Positions 19,432 through 28,573 of a stretch of 64,000 bases of DNA are shown here, in pieces. The notes beneath the pieces were generated by a model that saw only the letters and a list, made by a program, of their open reading frames with translations, made no database searches and was not told the DNA's origin. Source of the DNA: Amycolatopsis jiangsuensis (GTDB taxonomy: Bacteria; Actinomycetota; Actinomycetes; Mycobacteriales; Pseudonocardiaceae); the NCBI RefSeq assembly GCF_014204865.1, contig NZ_JACHMG010000001.1, positions 7,714,501 to 7,778,500 on the forward strand, given 5' to 3'. The position numbers and the translations under genes are program-made. Position 1 is the stretch's first letter, and the number at the start of each line of letters is the position of its first letter.

Positions 19432-19459
19432 CCAGTCCTGTCCCCTGGCACAGGACTGG
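19432..19459. promoter_or_regulatory. Inverted repeat upstream of STAS gene
   Basis: CCAGTCCTGT-N8-ACAGGACTGG is a perfect 10-bp inverted repeat about 20 bases before the STAS start codon, either an operator or a leader hairpin. The rest of 19413-19618 holds no gene. Confidence 0.5.
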
Positions 19460-19618
19460 GAGGTCACCGTTGGTTGCCCGGCCCGGTCAATCTTGCCCAT
19501 CCGGCGGCGCCACCGCACGGACCGCACGTTCGGCGAAGCACCCGCCGTGGCCGATCCGGGCGGTACGGCCATTCGCGGCGCCTCAGCTCCCGGGACTGCC
19601 AGTCGTGAACCGACGGAA

Positions 19619-19651
19619 ACCGCCGCCGCGACTCGTGGTCGCGGCGGCGGT
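19619..19651 (-). terminator. Terminator hairpin of the CsbD gene
   Basis: ACCGCCGCCGCGAC and its exact complement form a 14-bp stem with a 5-nt loop, 30 bases past the CsbD stop; on the minus strand it is followed by TTTCC. Confidence 0.7.
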
Positions 19652-19680
19652 CGTGCCTTGGTGCTCCAGCGGGGCCGCTG

Positions 19681-19920
19681 TCACTCCTGCTCGGAGCGCT
19701 GCCTGGCCTCGTCCGCCCTCGCTTCGGCGCGGGCCCGCTCGGCGGCGGCCTCCTTCTCCGCGACTTCCCGCTGCGAATCGGCCTTGTCCTGCTGTGCCTT
19801 GCCTTCCCGATGCAGGGAATCGTTCCCGCCGACCGCGCCGGCCATCTCCTTCATCTTGCCCTTGACGCCTTCGACCGCGCCCTTGACACCTTCCGACGGC
19901 CCGCCTGCGTTGTCAGCCAC
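19681..19920 (-). CDS. CsbD-like stress protein
   Basis: A 79-residue hydrophilic protein. The first half (GVKGAVEGVKGKMKEMAGAVGGND) is the repeating Lys/Gly helix of the CsbD family; the second half is a highly charged Ala/Glu/Arg helix. CsbD proteins are general-stress, sigma-B-type regulon members of unknown biochemical role. Its position beside partner-switching genes suggests shared control. Confidence 0.85.
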   Translation of the reverse strand: MADNAGGPSEGVKGAVEGVKGKMKEMAGAVGGNDSLHREGKAQQDKADSQREVAEKEAAAERARAEARADEARQRSEQE

Positions 19921-20119
19921 GGCGTTCTCCTCACTGTCGTCGTACGGTTGGGTGCTCGTCGGCTACCCGTTGGCGCGTCGCTGAAACACCTTCCGCCGGC
20001 GGCTCTGTCACACGGCTGTGACAGAGCCGCCGGACGACCGACACTTCGCTCCGGCCGCCTCGTCACGCGAGCCGGGCACTGTGGGTTTCGCAAGCAACAG
20101 TGCGAGCCGAGGAGAAGTA

Positions 20120-20566
20120 ATGGGAGTCATGCGGATGAAGCGGGGCACGATCACCGGCGTCGTCGCCGGTGCGGTACTGCTGGCGGCCGGCGGAACGAGT
20201 GTCGCATTCGCGCAGAGTGATGCTTCTGACATGCCGGAGGCCACCACGTCCGGCGCACCGGCCAACGCGAACGGAGAGTCGCAGGGCAGCGTCGTCACGG
20301 GCGATTACTACGTGTGGCTGCACACGCTGAACGACGAGGGAGAAGGACTCGGGACCGGGATCGCGCCGCACACCACCCAGGACCTGGGGACGACGTTGCA
20401 TCCGAGCGGCGGGGGCTGGACGCCGACGATGCTGAAGTTCACCGTCGGGGAGGACAGCGAAGGGCCTGCCGTGGCCACCTATGCCATCCCCGCTGCGGGC
20501 AAGTTCGTCGCGTGCACGGCGACCGGCACCGAAGCCGATCCGGACATCCAGTGTACGGCCCGATGA
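20120..20566 (+). CDS. Exported protein of unknown function
   Basis: 148 residues. A signal peptide (about 1-32, ending SVAFAQ) leads to a small secreted domain with two cysteines (VACTATGTEADPDIQC) near the C-terminus that could form a disulfide. GAGGAGAAGT precedes the ATG at 20120. It precedes an OmpR-type two-component system on the same strand, recalling arrangements where an exported protein modulates its sensor, but no homologous family was recognised. Confidence 0.75.
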   Translation: MGVMRMKRGTITGVVAGAVLLAAGGTSVAFAQSDASDMPEATTSGAPANANGESQGSVVTGDYYVWLHTLNDEGEGLGTGIAPHTTQDLGTTLHPSGGGWTPTMLKFTVGEDSEGPAVATYAIPAAGKFVACTATGTEADPDIQCTAR

Positions 20567-20569
20567 GGT

Positions 20570-20613
20570 GATCCACGAGCCCGTTCGGTCTCCGAAGTGG
20601 ACGATCGTGGATC
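20570..20613. promoter_or_regulatory. Inverted repeat between exported protein and regulator gene
   Basis: GATCCACGA (20570-20578) pairs with TCGTGGATC (20605-20613), a 9-bp stem with a 26-nt loop. It could be a terminator for the upstream gene or a regulatory site of the two-component operon. Confidence 0.4.
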
Positions 20614-20629
20614 CGGTAGCGTCCAGGCG

Positions 20630-21325
20630 ATGACGACTCCGGTTTCCGTGTTGCTGGTCGAAGACGACAGTGTGATCCGGAAGGCGCTGGCCGCGACGCT
20701 GTCGCGGTACGGTTACACGGTGAGCACGGCCGGCGACGGCCTCACCGGACTGGAGATGTTCCGGCGGGACGCTCCGGATCTGCTCCTGCTCGACGTCATG
20801 CTGCCCGGCCTCGACGGAATCGGGGTGTGCCGGCGGGTCCGGGAGACCAGCACCAGCCCGATCGTGATGATGTCCGCACGGGACCAGGCGCTGGATGTGG
20901 TGTCGGGTCTCGAAGCAGGCGCGGACGACTACGTGACGAAGCCCGTCGACACGTCCGTGCTGGTCGCGCGGATCCGCTCGGTGCTGCGCCGGGCCGGCTA
21001 CCACGAGCACGGCTCCGGCGAACCTGCCGGCACCGGCACCGGGCCGCTCACCTTCGGCGATCTGGTGATCGATCCCGGCGGGCTCGAAGTGACCGCGGGA
21101 GGCAGTTCCGTCGCGCTCAGCGCGACGGAACTGCGCCTGCTGCTCGAGTTCGCCGAGCATCCCGGGCTGGTGCTCAGCCGTACGACGCTGTTGCGCTCGG
21201 TCTGGGACTACGGCTGGGACGGGGACAGCCGGGTGGTCGACACGTGCGTGCAGCGGCTGCGGACGAAGATCGGCGCCGAGCGGATCGAGACGGTCCGCGG
21301 ATTCGGGTACAAACTGAGGACGTGA
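20630..21325 (+). CDS. OmpR-family response regulator
   Basis: 231 residues: receiver domain with EDD (11-13), phospho-acceptor Asp55 in LLDVMLPG and the conserved Lys in DDYVTKP, then a winged-helix DNA-binding domain ending in DTCVQRLRTKIG and TVRGFGYKLR. It is followed one base later by its sensor kinase. It resembles CseB/MtrA-type cell-envelope regulators. Confidence 0.93.
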   Translation: MTTPVSVLLVEDDSVIRKALAATLSRYGYTVSTAGDGLTGLEMFRRDAPDLLLLDVMLPGLDGIGVCRRVRETSTSPIVMMSARDQALDVVSGLEAGADDYVTKPVDTSVLVARIRSVLRRAGYHEHGSGEPAGTGTGPLTFGDLVIDPGGLEVTAGGSSVALSATELRLLLEFAEHPGLVLSRTTLLRSVWDYGWDGDSRVVDTCVQRLRTKIGAERIETVRGFGYKLRT

Positions 21326-21326
21326 C

Positions 21327-22589
21327 ATGCGCAACCGGATCGGTGCTTTCTTCCGCGTCGCGTTCGCCTGGCGGTCGTTGCGCTGGCGGATCGCCGCGCT
21401 CGCCGCGGCCTCGGCGACCGTCGTCGCGGTCGTCCTCGGGGTGGTGGTGCACCAGCAGTCCTACGCCAGAAGCGTGCTGGAAGGCGAATACCTTGCCGGG
21501 GAGGCGCTCAACAGCGCCGAGGGCACTTACCGGGCGACCGGGCAGCCGGCCGGAAGCACCGCCACCGGAACGGTCGTCTCGACCGGGGTGCCGCGCCCTC
21601 TGCTGGATGCCATCCACGGCTCCGACCATGTGGTCGGCACGTGGTTCGACACGACTCAGCCGGGCCGGCCACGAATGTGGGCGGGCCACTACCTCGACGG
21701 CCGGCTGATCGCGGTCCGGGTCGAGCTGGAGGAGACTTTCGACCGTCTCCACGACCAGGACGTGTTCGTTGTCGAAGCGACGGTGGGCACCCTCGTCGTG
21801 GTGTTCGTCGCGGTGGCGTTGGTGAGCGAGCTGATCACCCGCCGGCTGCGTCGCGTCGCGCGCACCGCGTCGCGAATCGCCGAGGGAGACCTGACGGCGC
21901 GGATCGGCGCCCGCCCCGGGGACGAGATCGCCGATCTCGGTTCGGCCGTCGACTCGATGGCCGGTGCGTTGCACCGGAGGCTGCTCACCGAGCAGAGGTT
22001 CACCGCGGACGTCGCGCACGAACTGCGTACGCCCCTCACCGGGCTGGTCACCTCGGCCGAGCTGCTGCCCGAGGGCGAAGCGACCGTACTGGTCCGGGAC
22101 CGGGTGACGGTGTTGCGCTCGTTGGTCGAAGACCTGCTCGAAATCTCCCGCCTCGACGCTGGTGTGGAACGAGCCGAACTGACCCCGGTGCCGCTCGGGG
22201 AGCTGGTCGCGGAGGCGGTTTCGCGGACCGGCCTGCCGATTGTGGCCGAGACCACCGGCGCCCGGCTGGTCCGGACCGATCCCCGCCGGGCCGAACGGAT
22301 CGTGGCGAACCTCGTGCACAACGCGGTCCGGCACGGCGGCCCGCCGGTCGAAGTGACCGTGACCGGCCCGGCGGTGCGGGTCCGCGACCACGGCCCCGGC
22401 TTCCCGGAAGCGCTGATCAGCGAAGGGCCCCAACGCTTTCGCACCGGCGCCGCGGAACGCGGGAGGGGACAGGGCCTCGGCCTGACCATCGCGGCGGGCC
22501 AAGCGGAGGTCATCGGCGCCGAGTTGACGTTCTCGAACGCGGCGGACGGCGGCGCGGTCGCCACCGTGATCTTCCCCGCTGTCGAATGA
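21327..22589 (+). CDS. HAMP-containing sensor histidine kinase
   Basis: 420 residues: membrane helix at about 23-45, an extracytoplasmic sensor of about 100 residues, a second helix (TLVVVFVAVALVSELI), HAMP linker, HisKA domain with His231 in DVAHELRTPLTG, and ATPase domain (N-box NLVHNAVRHGG, G1 RDHGPGFPE, G2 GRGQGLGLTI). It is the partner of the preceding regulator. It resembles CseC-type envelope-stress sensors. Confidence 0.92.
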   Translation: MRNRIGAFFRVAFAWRSLRWRIAALAAASATVVAVVLGVVVHQQSYARSVLEGEYLAGEALNSAEGTYRATGQPAGSTATGTVVSTGVPRPLLDAIHGSDHVVGTWFDTTQPGRPRMWAGHYLDGRLIAVRVELEETFDRLHDQDVFVVEATVGTLVVVFVAVALVSELITRRLRRVARTASRIAEGDLTARIGARPGDEIADLGSAVDSMAGALHRRLLTEQRFTADVAHELRTPLTGLVTSAELLPEGEATVLVRDRVTVLRSLVEDLLEISRLDAGVERAELTPVPLGELVAEAVSRTGLPIVAETTGARLVRTDPRRAERIVANLVHNAVRHGGPPVEVTVTGPAVRVRDHGPGFPEALISEGPQRFRTGAAERGRGQGLGLTIAAGQAEVIGAELTFSNAADGGAVATVIFPAVE

Positions 22590-22653
22590 GCTGAAGATCG
22601 AGTGGACCGGTCGCGGACGTCCCTCCCGCACGAAAGGCTGGTCCGGCACACCG

Positions 22654-23265
22654 TCACCGCTGCTTGAGCTGCCTGCGATTGGCGGTCAGCACCTCGTCGG
22701 ACAGTCCTGGGTCGGCCTCGGCGACCGCACGGGAGACCACCAGCGCGCCGACCATCTGGGAGAACAGCGCCACTGCCTGTTCGCGGCCTTCGGCCGCGGT
22801 CAGTGCGGTGCCGGCTTGGCGCGCGCGATCCAGCACCATCTCGGTGATGGCGCTGAAGTATCCCTCGAGTCCGCGCCGGTACTCGGTCTGAGACGCGGCG
22901 CCGTGGCGGCCGGCATCCACGGCCAGTGCGGCCGAGGCGCAGCCGGTTTCCGGGTGATCGCGGTGATCGGCCGTCACGTATTCGTCGACCAGGCCGTGCC
23001 AGGCCGCCCGCGCGGAGCGGGGATGGGACGTGCGGATGGCGCCGAGCACGCCGAGTGAGTCGGCGAAGCCCCGGCGGTAGACCTCGAGGGCCAGGTCTTC
23101 CTTCGAGGAGAAGTGGTTGTAGAAGCCGCCGTGCGTCATTCCGGCGGTCTTCATCAGCTCCTCGATGCCGATCCCGTCGATGCCGTGCAGCCGGAATCCT
23201 TCGCCTGCCGCCCGGACGATCTTTTCGCGGTTGAGCTTCTTCTGCTCCTGGGTGATGCGTGGCAC
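22654..23265 (-). CDS. TetR family transcriptional regulator
   Basis: A 203-residue repressor of the AcrR/NemR-like subgroup: HTH in the first 55 residues (IEELMKTAGMTHGGFYNHFSSKEDL) and a C-terminal TetR_C domain. The start is a GTG behind GAGGAGG. It is divergent from a quinone-reductase-like gene; the 102-bp gap contains a perfect 17-bp palindrome. Regulators of this type often respond to electrophiles or quinones. Confidence 0.9.
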   Translation of the reverse strand: MPRITQEQKKLNREKIVRAAGEGFRLHGIDGIGIEELMKTAGMTHGGFYNHFSSKEDLALEVYRRGFADSLGVLGAIRTSHPRSARAAWHGLVDEYVTADHRDHPETGCASAALAVDAGRHGAASQTEYRRGLEGYFSAITEMVLDRARQAGTALTAAEGREQAVALFSQMVGALVVSRAVAEADPGLSDEVLTANRRQLKQR

Positions 23266-23318
23266 CTCGGAGGCCTCCTCGGCCGGACAACGGTTTGACA
23301 AGTAATGATGCTGATGAC

Positions 23319-23335
23319 CATCATAACTTATGATG
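23319..23335. promoter_or_regulatory. TetR operator in divergent promoter
   Basis: CATCATAACTTATGATG is a perfect 8+1+8 palindrome between the TetR gene and the oxidoreductase gene, 33 bases before the latter's start. A TTGACA hexamer precedes it at 23295-23300. Confidence 0.75.
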
Positions 23336-23367
23336 ACGTCTGACATTGAACAGGACCGGAGCAGGAC

Positions 23368-24363
23368 ATGAAAGCCCTTGCCTACGAGAAGGCCCACCCG
23401 CTCGACGCGTTCGCGATCGACCTCGTCGACACCGCGGAACCACGACCGCGGGACGCGGATCTGCTCGTCGGCGTGCGGGCCGTGGGCATCAATCCGGGGG
23501 AAGCGGCGATTCGGCAGATCCGCAGTGCGGAACCGGGCGGACGAGTCATCCTCGGGTGGGAGTTCGCCGGGGTGGTGGAAGCCGTGGGGCCGGAAGTCGC
23601 CGGTTTCGCCGTCGGAGATCGCGTCATGGGCACCGGAGACTGGGCCCGCGACGGTGCATGGGCGGAGCGGCTCGCGGTGGATCATCGTGTGGTGGCGAGA
23701 ATTCCGGACCAGCTGTCCTTCTCCGACGCCGCGTCCTTGCCCATCGGCGGCGGCACGGCGTGGGAGGCGCTGTTCCGCGATCAGGACAGGTTGCCGGTGG
23801 GAATCGAGCGAGTGCTCGTCATCGGCGGCGCCGGTGGTGTGGGGACGCTCGCGACACAGCTGCTGAAAAGCCGGACCTCAGCCCTGGTGGCGAGCACTGC
23901 GTCGCGTCCGGAAACCCGCGAGTGGTGCACGAGGATGGGTGCGGACCTGGTCGTCGACCACACCGGCGACGTGCCCGGACAGCTACGCGCGGCCGGGATC
24001 GACCGGGTCGACCTGGTGTTGTCCACGGCGGGAACCGGCGGCCAGGTCGGCTGGATCGCCGAGATCCTGCGCCCCTTCGGGCACCTCGCCGCCGTCGATC
24101 TGAACGGTCCGGTCGATCTCGGACCGCTGGTCGCCAAATCCGTGTCGCTGCACACCGAAACCGTGTTCAGCAGGCTTCTCGCCGGAGGAAACCTCGCCGC
24201 CCAAGGCGGAATCCTCGCCGAACTGGCGGCGGATGCCGTCGCGGGCCGGCTGCGTTCCATCACCACGACGATCCTCGACGGCCTGACCGTGGACACGATG
24301 AGAGCGGCCCACGAAATGGCCGAAAGCAGGCGGACGATCGGCAAGACCGTGATCACCTTCTGA
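23368..24363 (+). CDS. NADP-dependent quinone oxidoreductase-like MDR protein
   Basis: 331 residues of the medium-chain dehydrogenase/reductase superfamily, zinc-free quinone reductase branch: GroES-like N-terminal domain (VGINPGEAAIRQIRS, GWEFAGVVEAVG) and Rossmann domain with VLVIGGAGGVGTLATQLLK. The structural zinc cysteines are absent. It probably reduces quinones or enones with NADPH. Divergent from the TetR gene, which likely represses it. Confidence 0.88.
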   Translation: MKALAYEKAHPLDAFAIDLVDTAEPRPRDADLLVGVRAVGINPGEAAIRQIRSAEPGGRVILGWEFAGVVEAVGPEVAGFAVGDRVMGTGDWARDGAWAERLAVDHRVVARIPDQLSFSDAASLPIGGGTAWEALFRDQDRLPVGIERVLVIGGAGGVGTLATQLLKSRTSALVASTASRPETREWCTRMGADLVVDHTGDVPGQLRAAGIDRVDLVLSTAGTGGQVGWIAEILRPFGHLAAVDLNGPVDLGPLVAKSVSLHTETVFSRLLAGGNLAAQGGILAELAADAVAGRLRSITTTILDGLTVDTMRAAHEMAESRRTIGKTVITF

Positions 24364-24383
24364 AACCGGTGCCGCGCCTCGGG

Positions 24384-25712
24384 TCACGGGTGCACTGCGG
24401 ATGTTCCGCTGTCCTGTGGCTCGGGTTCTGCGGCCAGCAGGTCGGTGCGTGCTTTGCCGGGCGCGGTTTCGGGCACGGTGAACAGCACGGCCAGGGAGAT
24501 CACCGCTGCCACGACGACATACCAGGCGGGCATGAGCTTGTTGCCGGAGAACGAGATCAGCCAGGTGAGAAGGAACGGGGACGACACCGACGCGATCACC
24601 GACAGGTTGAACCCGAGCGAGACTCCGGTGTAGCGCACGCGGGTCGGGAACAGCTCGACCCAGGTGCACACGATCGGCCCGGTGTAGCAGCCGAGTGCGA
24701 TCCCGCCGACCGCCACCTGGACGACGGCGGCGACACCGACGGCGCTGCCGGGCATGACGAGGAATGCGGGCACGATCAGGACCAGCATCGCCACACACCC
24801 TGTGTAGAGCAGTGGTTTGCGGCCGATGCGATCGGAGATCGCGCCGGCGACGGGAATCGTGATCACGTAGGCGGCGATCGCGAGCGAAGTGGTCAGCAGC
24901 GAGTCGCCCGCGCTGAAACCGAGCTCGGTGCGCAGATAGGTCGGGGTGTAGACGAGCACGACGTAGTAGCAGACGGTCTGGGCGAGGGCGATCGCGGCGA
25001 CCCGGAGCACGTTGCCCGGCTGGGTGCGCAGGGTTTCCCGGACGGGGGAGGAGGCCACCGTGTCCGTGGTTTCCAGCGCGCGGAAGGCATCGGTCTCCTC
25101 GAGCCGCAGCCGGATGTAGAGACCGACGATGCCGAGCGGCAGCGCGACGAGGAACCCGATCCGCCATCCCCAGGACGCGAGCTGGGCGGGGGTCAGGAGC
25201 TGGGTCAGCACGAAGGAGAACAGCGACCCGGCCAAGAGCCCGAACCCGGTGCTGGAAGGCATGAGACTGACCAGCAGGCCGCGGCGCGGCGCCGGGACGC
25301 TTTCCGCGATCAGGGCCGCGCCGCCGGCGTACTCGCCGCCGGCGGAGAACCCTTGCACGACTCGGGCGAGGATCAGCAGGATCGGGGCGGTGACGCCGAT
25401 CGTGGCGTAGCCGGGGATCGCGCCCAGCGCGGCGGTGGAGAGCGACATGAGGATCAGGACGAGCGCGAGGACGCGTTTGCGGCCGATCCGGTCGCCGAAC
25501 CGGGCGAACACGATCCCGCCGAGCGGACGCGTGATCACCGGCAGGGCGAAGACCCCGAAGGTGGCGAGCAGAGCCGCTGCCGGGTCGTCCGAGGGGAAGA
25601 AGACCGTGGAAATGGTGACGGCCAGGAACCCGTAGATGCCGTAGTCGAACCACTCGATGAAGTTGCCGATCCCGCCGGCGAGCGTCGCCTTGCGCGAGCG
25701 TGGTGATAGCAC
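24384..25712 (-). CDS. MHS-family MFS transporter
   Basis: 442 residues, twelve helices, metabolite:H+ symporter type (GNFIEWFDYGIYG in helix 1; ARFGDRIGRKRVL; RVVQGFSAGGEYAGG). It has a GTG start with GAGGAG upstream. It is divergent from a LysR regulator with a hyphenated inverted repeat between them, so expression is probably induced by its substrate, likely an organic acid or betaine-like compound. Confidence 0.9.
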   Translation of the reverse strand: MLSPRSRKATLAGGIGNFIEWFDYGIYGFLAVTISTVFFPSDDPAAALLATFGVFALPVITRPLGGIVFARFGDRIGRKRVLALVLILMSLSTAALGAIPGYATIGVTAPILLILARVVQGFSAGGEYAGGAALIAESVPAPRRGLLVSLMPSSTGFGLLAGSLFSFVLTQLLTPAQLASWGWRIGFLVALPLGIVGLYIRLRLEETDAFRALETTDTVASSPVRETLRTQPGNVLRVAAIALAQTVCYYVVLVYTPTYLRTELGFSAGDSLLTTSLAIAAYVITIPVAGAISDRIGRKPLLYTGCVAMLVLIVPAFLVMPGSAVGVAAVVQVAVGGIALGCYTGPIVCTWVELFPTRVRYTGVSLGFNLSVIASVSSPFLLTWLISFSGNKLMPAWYVVVAAVISLAVLFTVPETAPGKARTDLLAAEPEPQDSGTSAVHP

Positions 25713-25753
25713 GGAAACTCCTCTGTACCGGGGCGCCGACGCCGGACCGGGTC

Positions 25754-25791
25754 TTCCGTACTGGTCGCGCCGTTCCCGGAACCGTACGGAA
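25754..25791. promoter_or_regulatory. LysR-type regulatory inverted repeat
   Basis: TTCCGTAC (25754-25761) and GTACGGAA (25784-25791) form an exact 8-bp inverted repeat with a 22-bp spacer between the divergent transporter and LysR genes. Confidence 0.5.
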
Positions 25792-25845
25792 TGGCGGGCC
25801 TGGCGCGGTAGCGTGCCGACCGCAGACCAGGCATAGGGTTGTCTT

Positions 25846-26796
25846 ATGGATCAGGAGTCGCGGGACGGCGACCGCGTGACGTTGAACCAGCTGCGGGCGT
25901 TCGTCGTGGCCGAGCGGCACGGTTCGTTCACCGCGGCCGCCGCCCGGCTGGAGGTGTCACAGGCCTCGGTGTCCGAGCTGATCCGCCGCCTGGAGGAAGA
26001 ACTCGACGCGGTCCTGTTCCACCGTGGCGCGCGGCGGTTGTCGCTGACGGCGGCGGGCCAGGAGCTGGTGCCGTATGCGCGGCGGACGGTCGATGCGGCC
26101 GACGAGGGCGCCCGGGCGGTGCAGTCGCTGGGGTCGCTGGGCGGGGGCACGGCGACGTTCGGGGTGCTGCGCAACGCCGATTACTATCTGCTCGGCAATC
26201 TCGCGCAGACGTTCCATCGGCGGTATCCGTCGGTACGGGTCCGGCTGGTCGGGTTGAATTCCGCCGCGACCGCGGCCTCGATCGTGGCCGGGGACATCGA
26301 GGCCGGCCTGATCGTGCTCCCGGTGGACGACGACGGCCTGGACATCACCCCGCTGATGCGCGACGAGGTGTTCTACGTCAGCGCCGACCCGGCCGCGGTG
26401 GCCGAGCCGGTCACCATCGAGCGATTCGCTGCCGCGCGGCTGGTGCTCTACGACGCCCACCACGGATGGCGGGACCCGACGCGACGGCAGCTCGCGGACC
26501 GGGCGCAGCTGGCCGGCGTCCGGATCGAGCCGATCTTCGAGATCGAACACGTCGAGGCCGCGCTGAAGCTGGTCGCCGACGGGGTCGGCGACACCATCGC
26601 CAGCGGGGCGGTGCTCCGCAGCCCGGCATTGCCGCCCGGGCTGCACGCTGTCCCGTTCCAGGAACGCCTGTTCGACACGATTGCGGTGGCGCGCAAGCGC
26701 GGACGGCCGCTCTCGCGCGCGACGCGGGAACTGGCGCGCCTGGCCCAAGACGCGATCAGCGACGTCCGCGGTCCGGCTGCCCGCCCGAGCGGGTAG
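25846..26796 (+). CDS. LysR family transcriptional regulator
   Basis: 316 residues: N-terminal winged HTH (LRAFVVAERHGSFTAAAARLEVSQASVSELIRRLEEEL) and a two-lobed substrate-binding domain from about residue 100. It is divergent from the MHS transporter and probably controls it. The substrate-binding half gives no specific ligand clue. Confidence 0.92.
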   Translation: MDQESRDGDRVTLNQLRAFVVAERHGSFTAAAARLEVSQASVSELIRRLEEELDAVLFHRGARRLSLTAAGQELVPYARRTVDAADEGARAVQSLGSLGGGTATFGVLRNADYYLLGNLAQTFHRRYPSVRVRLVGLNSAATAASIVAGDIEAGLIVLPVDDDGLDITPLMRDEVFYVSADPAAVAEPVTIERFAAARLVLYDAHHGWRDPTRRQLADRAQLAGVRIEPIFEIEHVEAALKLVADGVGDTIASGAVLRSPALPPGLHAVPFQERLFDTIAVARKRGRPLSRATRELARLAQDAISDVRGPAARPSG

Positions 26797-26829
26797 CACC
26801 CTTCGCTCAGCAGTGCGGCGGCATCCGGC

Positions 26830-28491
26830 TCAGGAAGGCGCGTGCTCGGTGAGAAACCGGTCCAGGACAGTGCGGGTGATCGTGGTTACGGCGTGGTCGT
26901 CGAGGCGCAGTCCGTTGACCCATTCGCAGGTGCCGGCGGTGAACACCTCGCCGGCGCCGCGCTCGAACGACACGACCATCCCGGCACCCCGGGCGAAGCG
27001 GCGCCGGGTCCGCTCGGTGTACTCCTCGCCGGCGATGCTCGCCCGGTACCGGGCGTCGCCGTCGCCGAGCATGAAGTACCCGGTGTCGGCGCTGCGGCCG
27101 TCCTCCGCGGCGGTCGACCAGTTCATCGCGATGATCTGCAGTCCCGCGGGCGCTCCGTCGGTGCCGCTCGGGTGGGGCAGGCCGTCGCGGAACTGGTAGT
27201 CCAGACCGTCCACTTCGTAGGAGAACACCGCGGCCCGGTCGCCAAACGTGTCGGCGTAGCCGAGGCCGGTGCCGGCCATGGCCCAGTGCTCGGGCCGGAA
27301 CACGGTGTAGCCGCGCGAGGAACGCGGGGCGAACGCGCCGAACCCGGCGTACATGCCACGCAACGCGTTCACCCCGAACGTGGTCGCGCCGGGGTTCCCC
27401 ACGGCCGGGTCCTCCCAGGCACTGGTGAGCAGGTGCCTGGTCTCGGTGCCGGCAACCGGATCGCGGTCGACGGCGTCGTATTTGTAGGCCGTCTGCGTGC
27501 CCTGGCCGAGGTCCAGGCGGATCTGCCACATGAAGTTCCCGGCGAAGCGCGCCACCCGTCCGCCGGCGGAGGTGTACGCGTCGACCCGGGCACGCATCTG
27601 GGCGGTCCAGTACTCGTCGTGCCCGGCGAACACCGCGCACCGGTACGGCGTGAGCGCCTCGGGGTCGGCGTGGAGGTCTTCCTGGATCAGCAGGTCCACC
27701 TCGTAGCCGTGGCTTTCGGCCCAGCGGAAGAAGTGCCGTTCGTAGCCGGCCCAGCCCGCGGCGGCGTAGTACTTGGAAAAGCCGTTGAGGTAGGCCCACT
27801 CGGCGAACTCGTACCGCGGCGGTCCGGGCCGGGCCGGTCGCGCGGCGTTGACCATGCGTGGCGCGCCCTCGGGCAGCCAGACCTGTCCGCGCGCCCACGG
27901 GCGGCGTTCCGAGAGAATCGGCGAACGACCTCGGGCGGTGCCGGGGTGCACGCCGAAGTAGTGGCTGGCGCCTCCCCAGTCGTTGTAGGCCGACCAGGTG
28001 CAGGTGGCGAGCACCTGCACCAGCGCGCCCGGGCGGGGCCGCGCGGGCCGCACCACGAAGAAGTGATGTCCCAGCGGGCGCGCCGATGCAGCGGCGTGCG
28101 GGTCGGTGAGTTCCACGACGTACGGCCCCGGCCGCAGATCCGCGGGCAAGGTCCAGGACGCGGTGACCGTCCAGTCGCAACCCGCCGCGTAGGCGTCGTC
28201 CGGGACGGGCTGGAACCCGACGTCCGTCAGGATCTCCTGGTGCACCGTCGTCTCTTCGGCGCCGTCCCGGTAGATCCGCACGCTCAACTCCGCCACGGTG
28301 GCGGAAACGAACAGCTGCACCGTGTCGGCCGGCCGGTAGGCACGCCGATCGGAATAGCACCAGGCGGCGGGAAAACCGTCTGGCCGCGGCACCTCGACCC
28401 ACACCCGCTGGGGCCCCGGCGGCAGCCCGGAAATCCGTTCCGGCACAAGGTCGCCGCCGGGCCGGGCACCGTTCGGGTTCGAGTCGGGCAC
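26830..28491 (-). CDS. N,N-dimethylformamidase large-subunit-like protein
   Basis: 553 residues matching the C-terminal/large subunit layout of N,N-dimethylformamidase: an N-terminal beta-rich domain (about 1-145) and a large iron-binding domain (CTWSAYNDWGGASHY, EYWTAQMRARVDAYTSAGGR, FAGNFMWQIR). DMFases hydrolyse formamides to amine and formate using a mononuclear Fe held by Tyr/Tyr/Glu. Here no separate small subunit gene is next to it. GTG start with GGAAGGA upstream. It sits among nitrogen-compound transport and oxidation genes, so a role in amide or amine catabolism is plausible; the true substrate is unknown. Confidence 0.75.
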   Translation of the reverse strand: MPDSNPNGARPGGDLVPERISGLPPGPQRVWVEVPRPDGFPAAWCYSDRRAYRPADTVQLFVSATVAELSVRIYRDGAEETTVHQEILTDVGFQPVPDDAYAAGCDWTVTASWTLPADLRPGPYVVELTDPHAAASARPLGHHFFVVRPARPRPGALVQVLATCTWSAYNDWGGASHYFGVHPGTARGRSPILSERRPWARGQVWLPEGAPRMVNAARPARPGPPRYEFAEWAYLNGFSKYYAAAGWAGYERHFFRWAESHGYEVDLLIQEDLHADPEALTPYRCAVFAGHDEYWTAQMRARVDAYTSAGGRVARFAGNFMWQIRLDLGQGTQTAYKYDAVDRDPVAGTETRHLLTSAWEDPAVGNPGATTFGVNALRGMYAGFGAFAPRSSRGYTVFRPEHWAMAGTGLGYADTFGDRAAVFSYEVDGLDYQFRDGLPHPSGTDGAPAGLQIIAMNWSTAAEDGRSADTGYFMLGDGDARYRASIAGEEYTERTRRRFARGAGMVVSFERGAGEVFTAGTCEWVNGLRLDDHAVTTITRTVLDRFLTEHAPS

Positions 28492-28573
28492 GTGCAGTCC
28501 TTCCGGTCGGGAACACCGGGCAGAACGTTAGGGCGGCCCGCCGCCGAGGGCCAGCCAGTCGAAGCTGGGGCAG

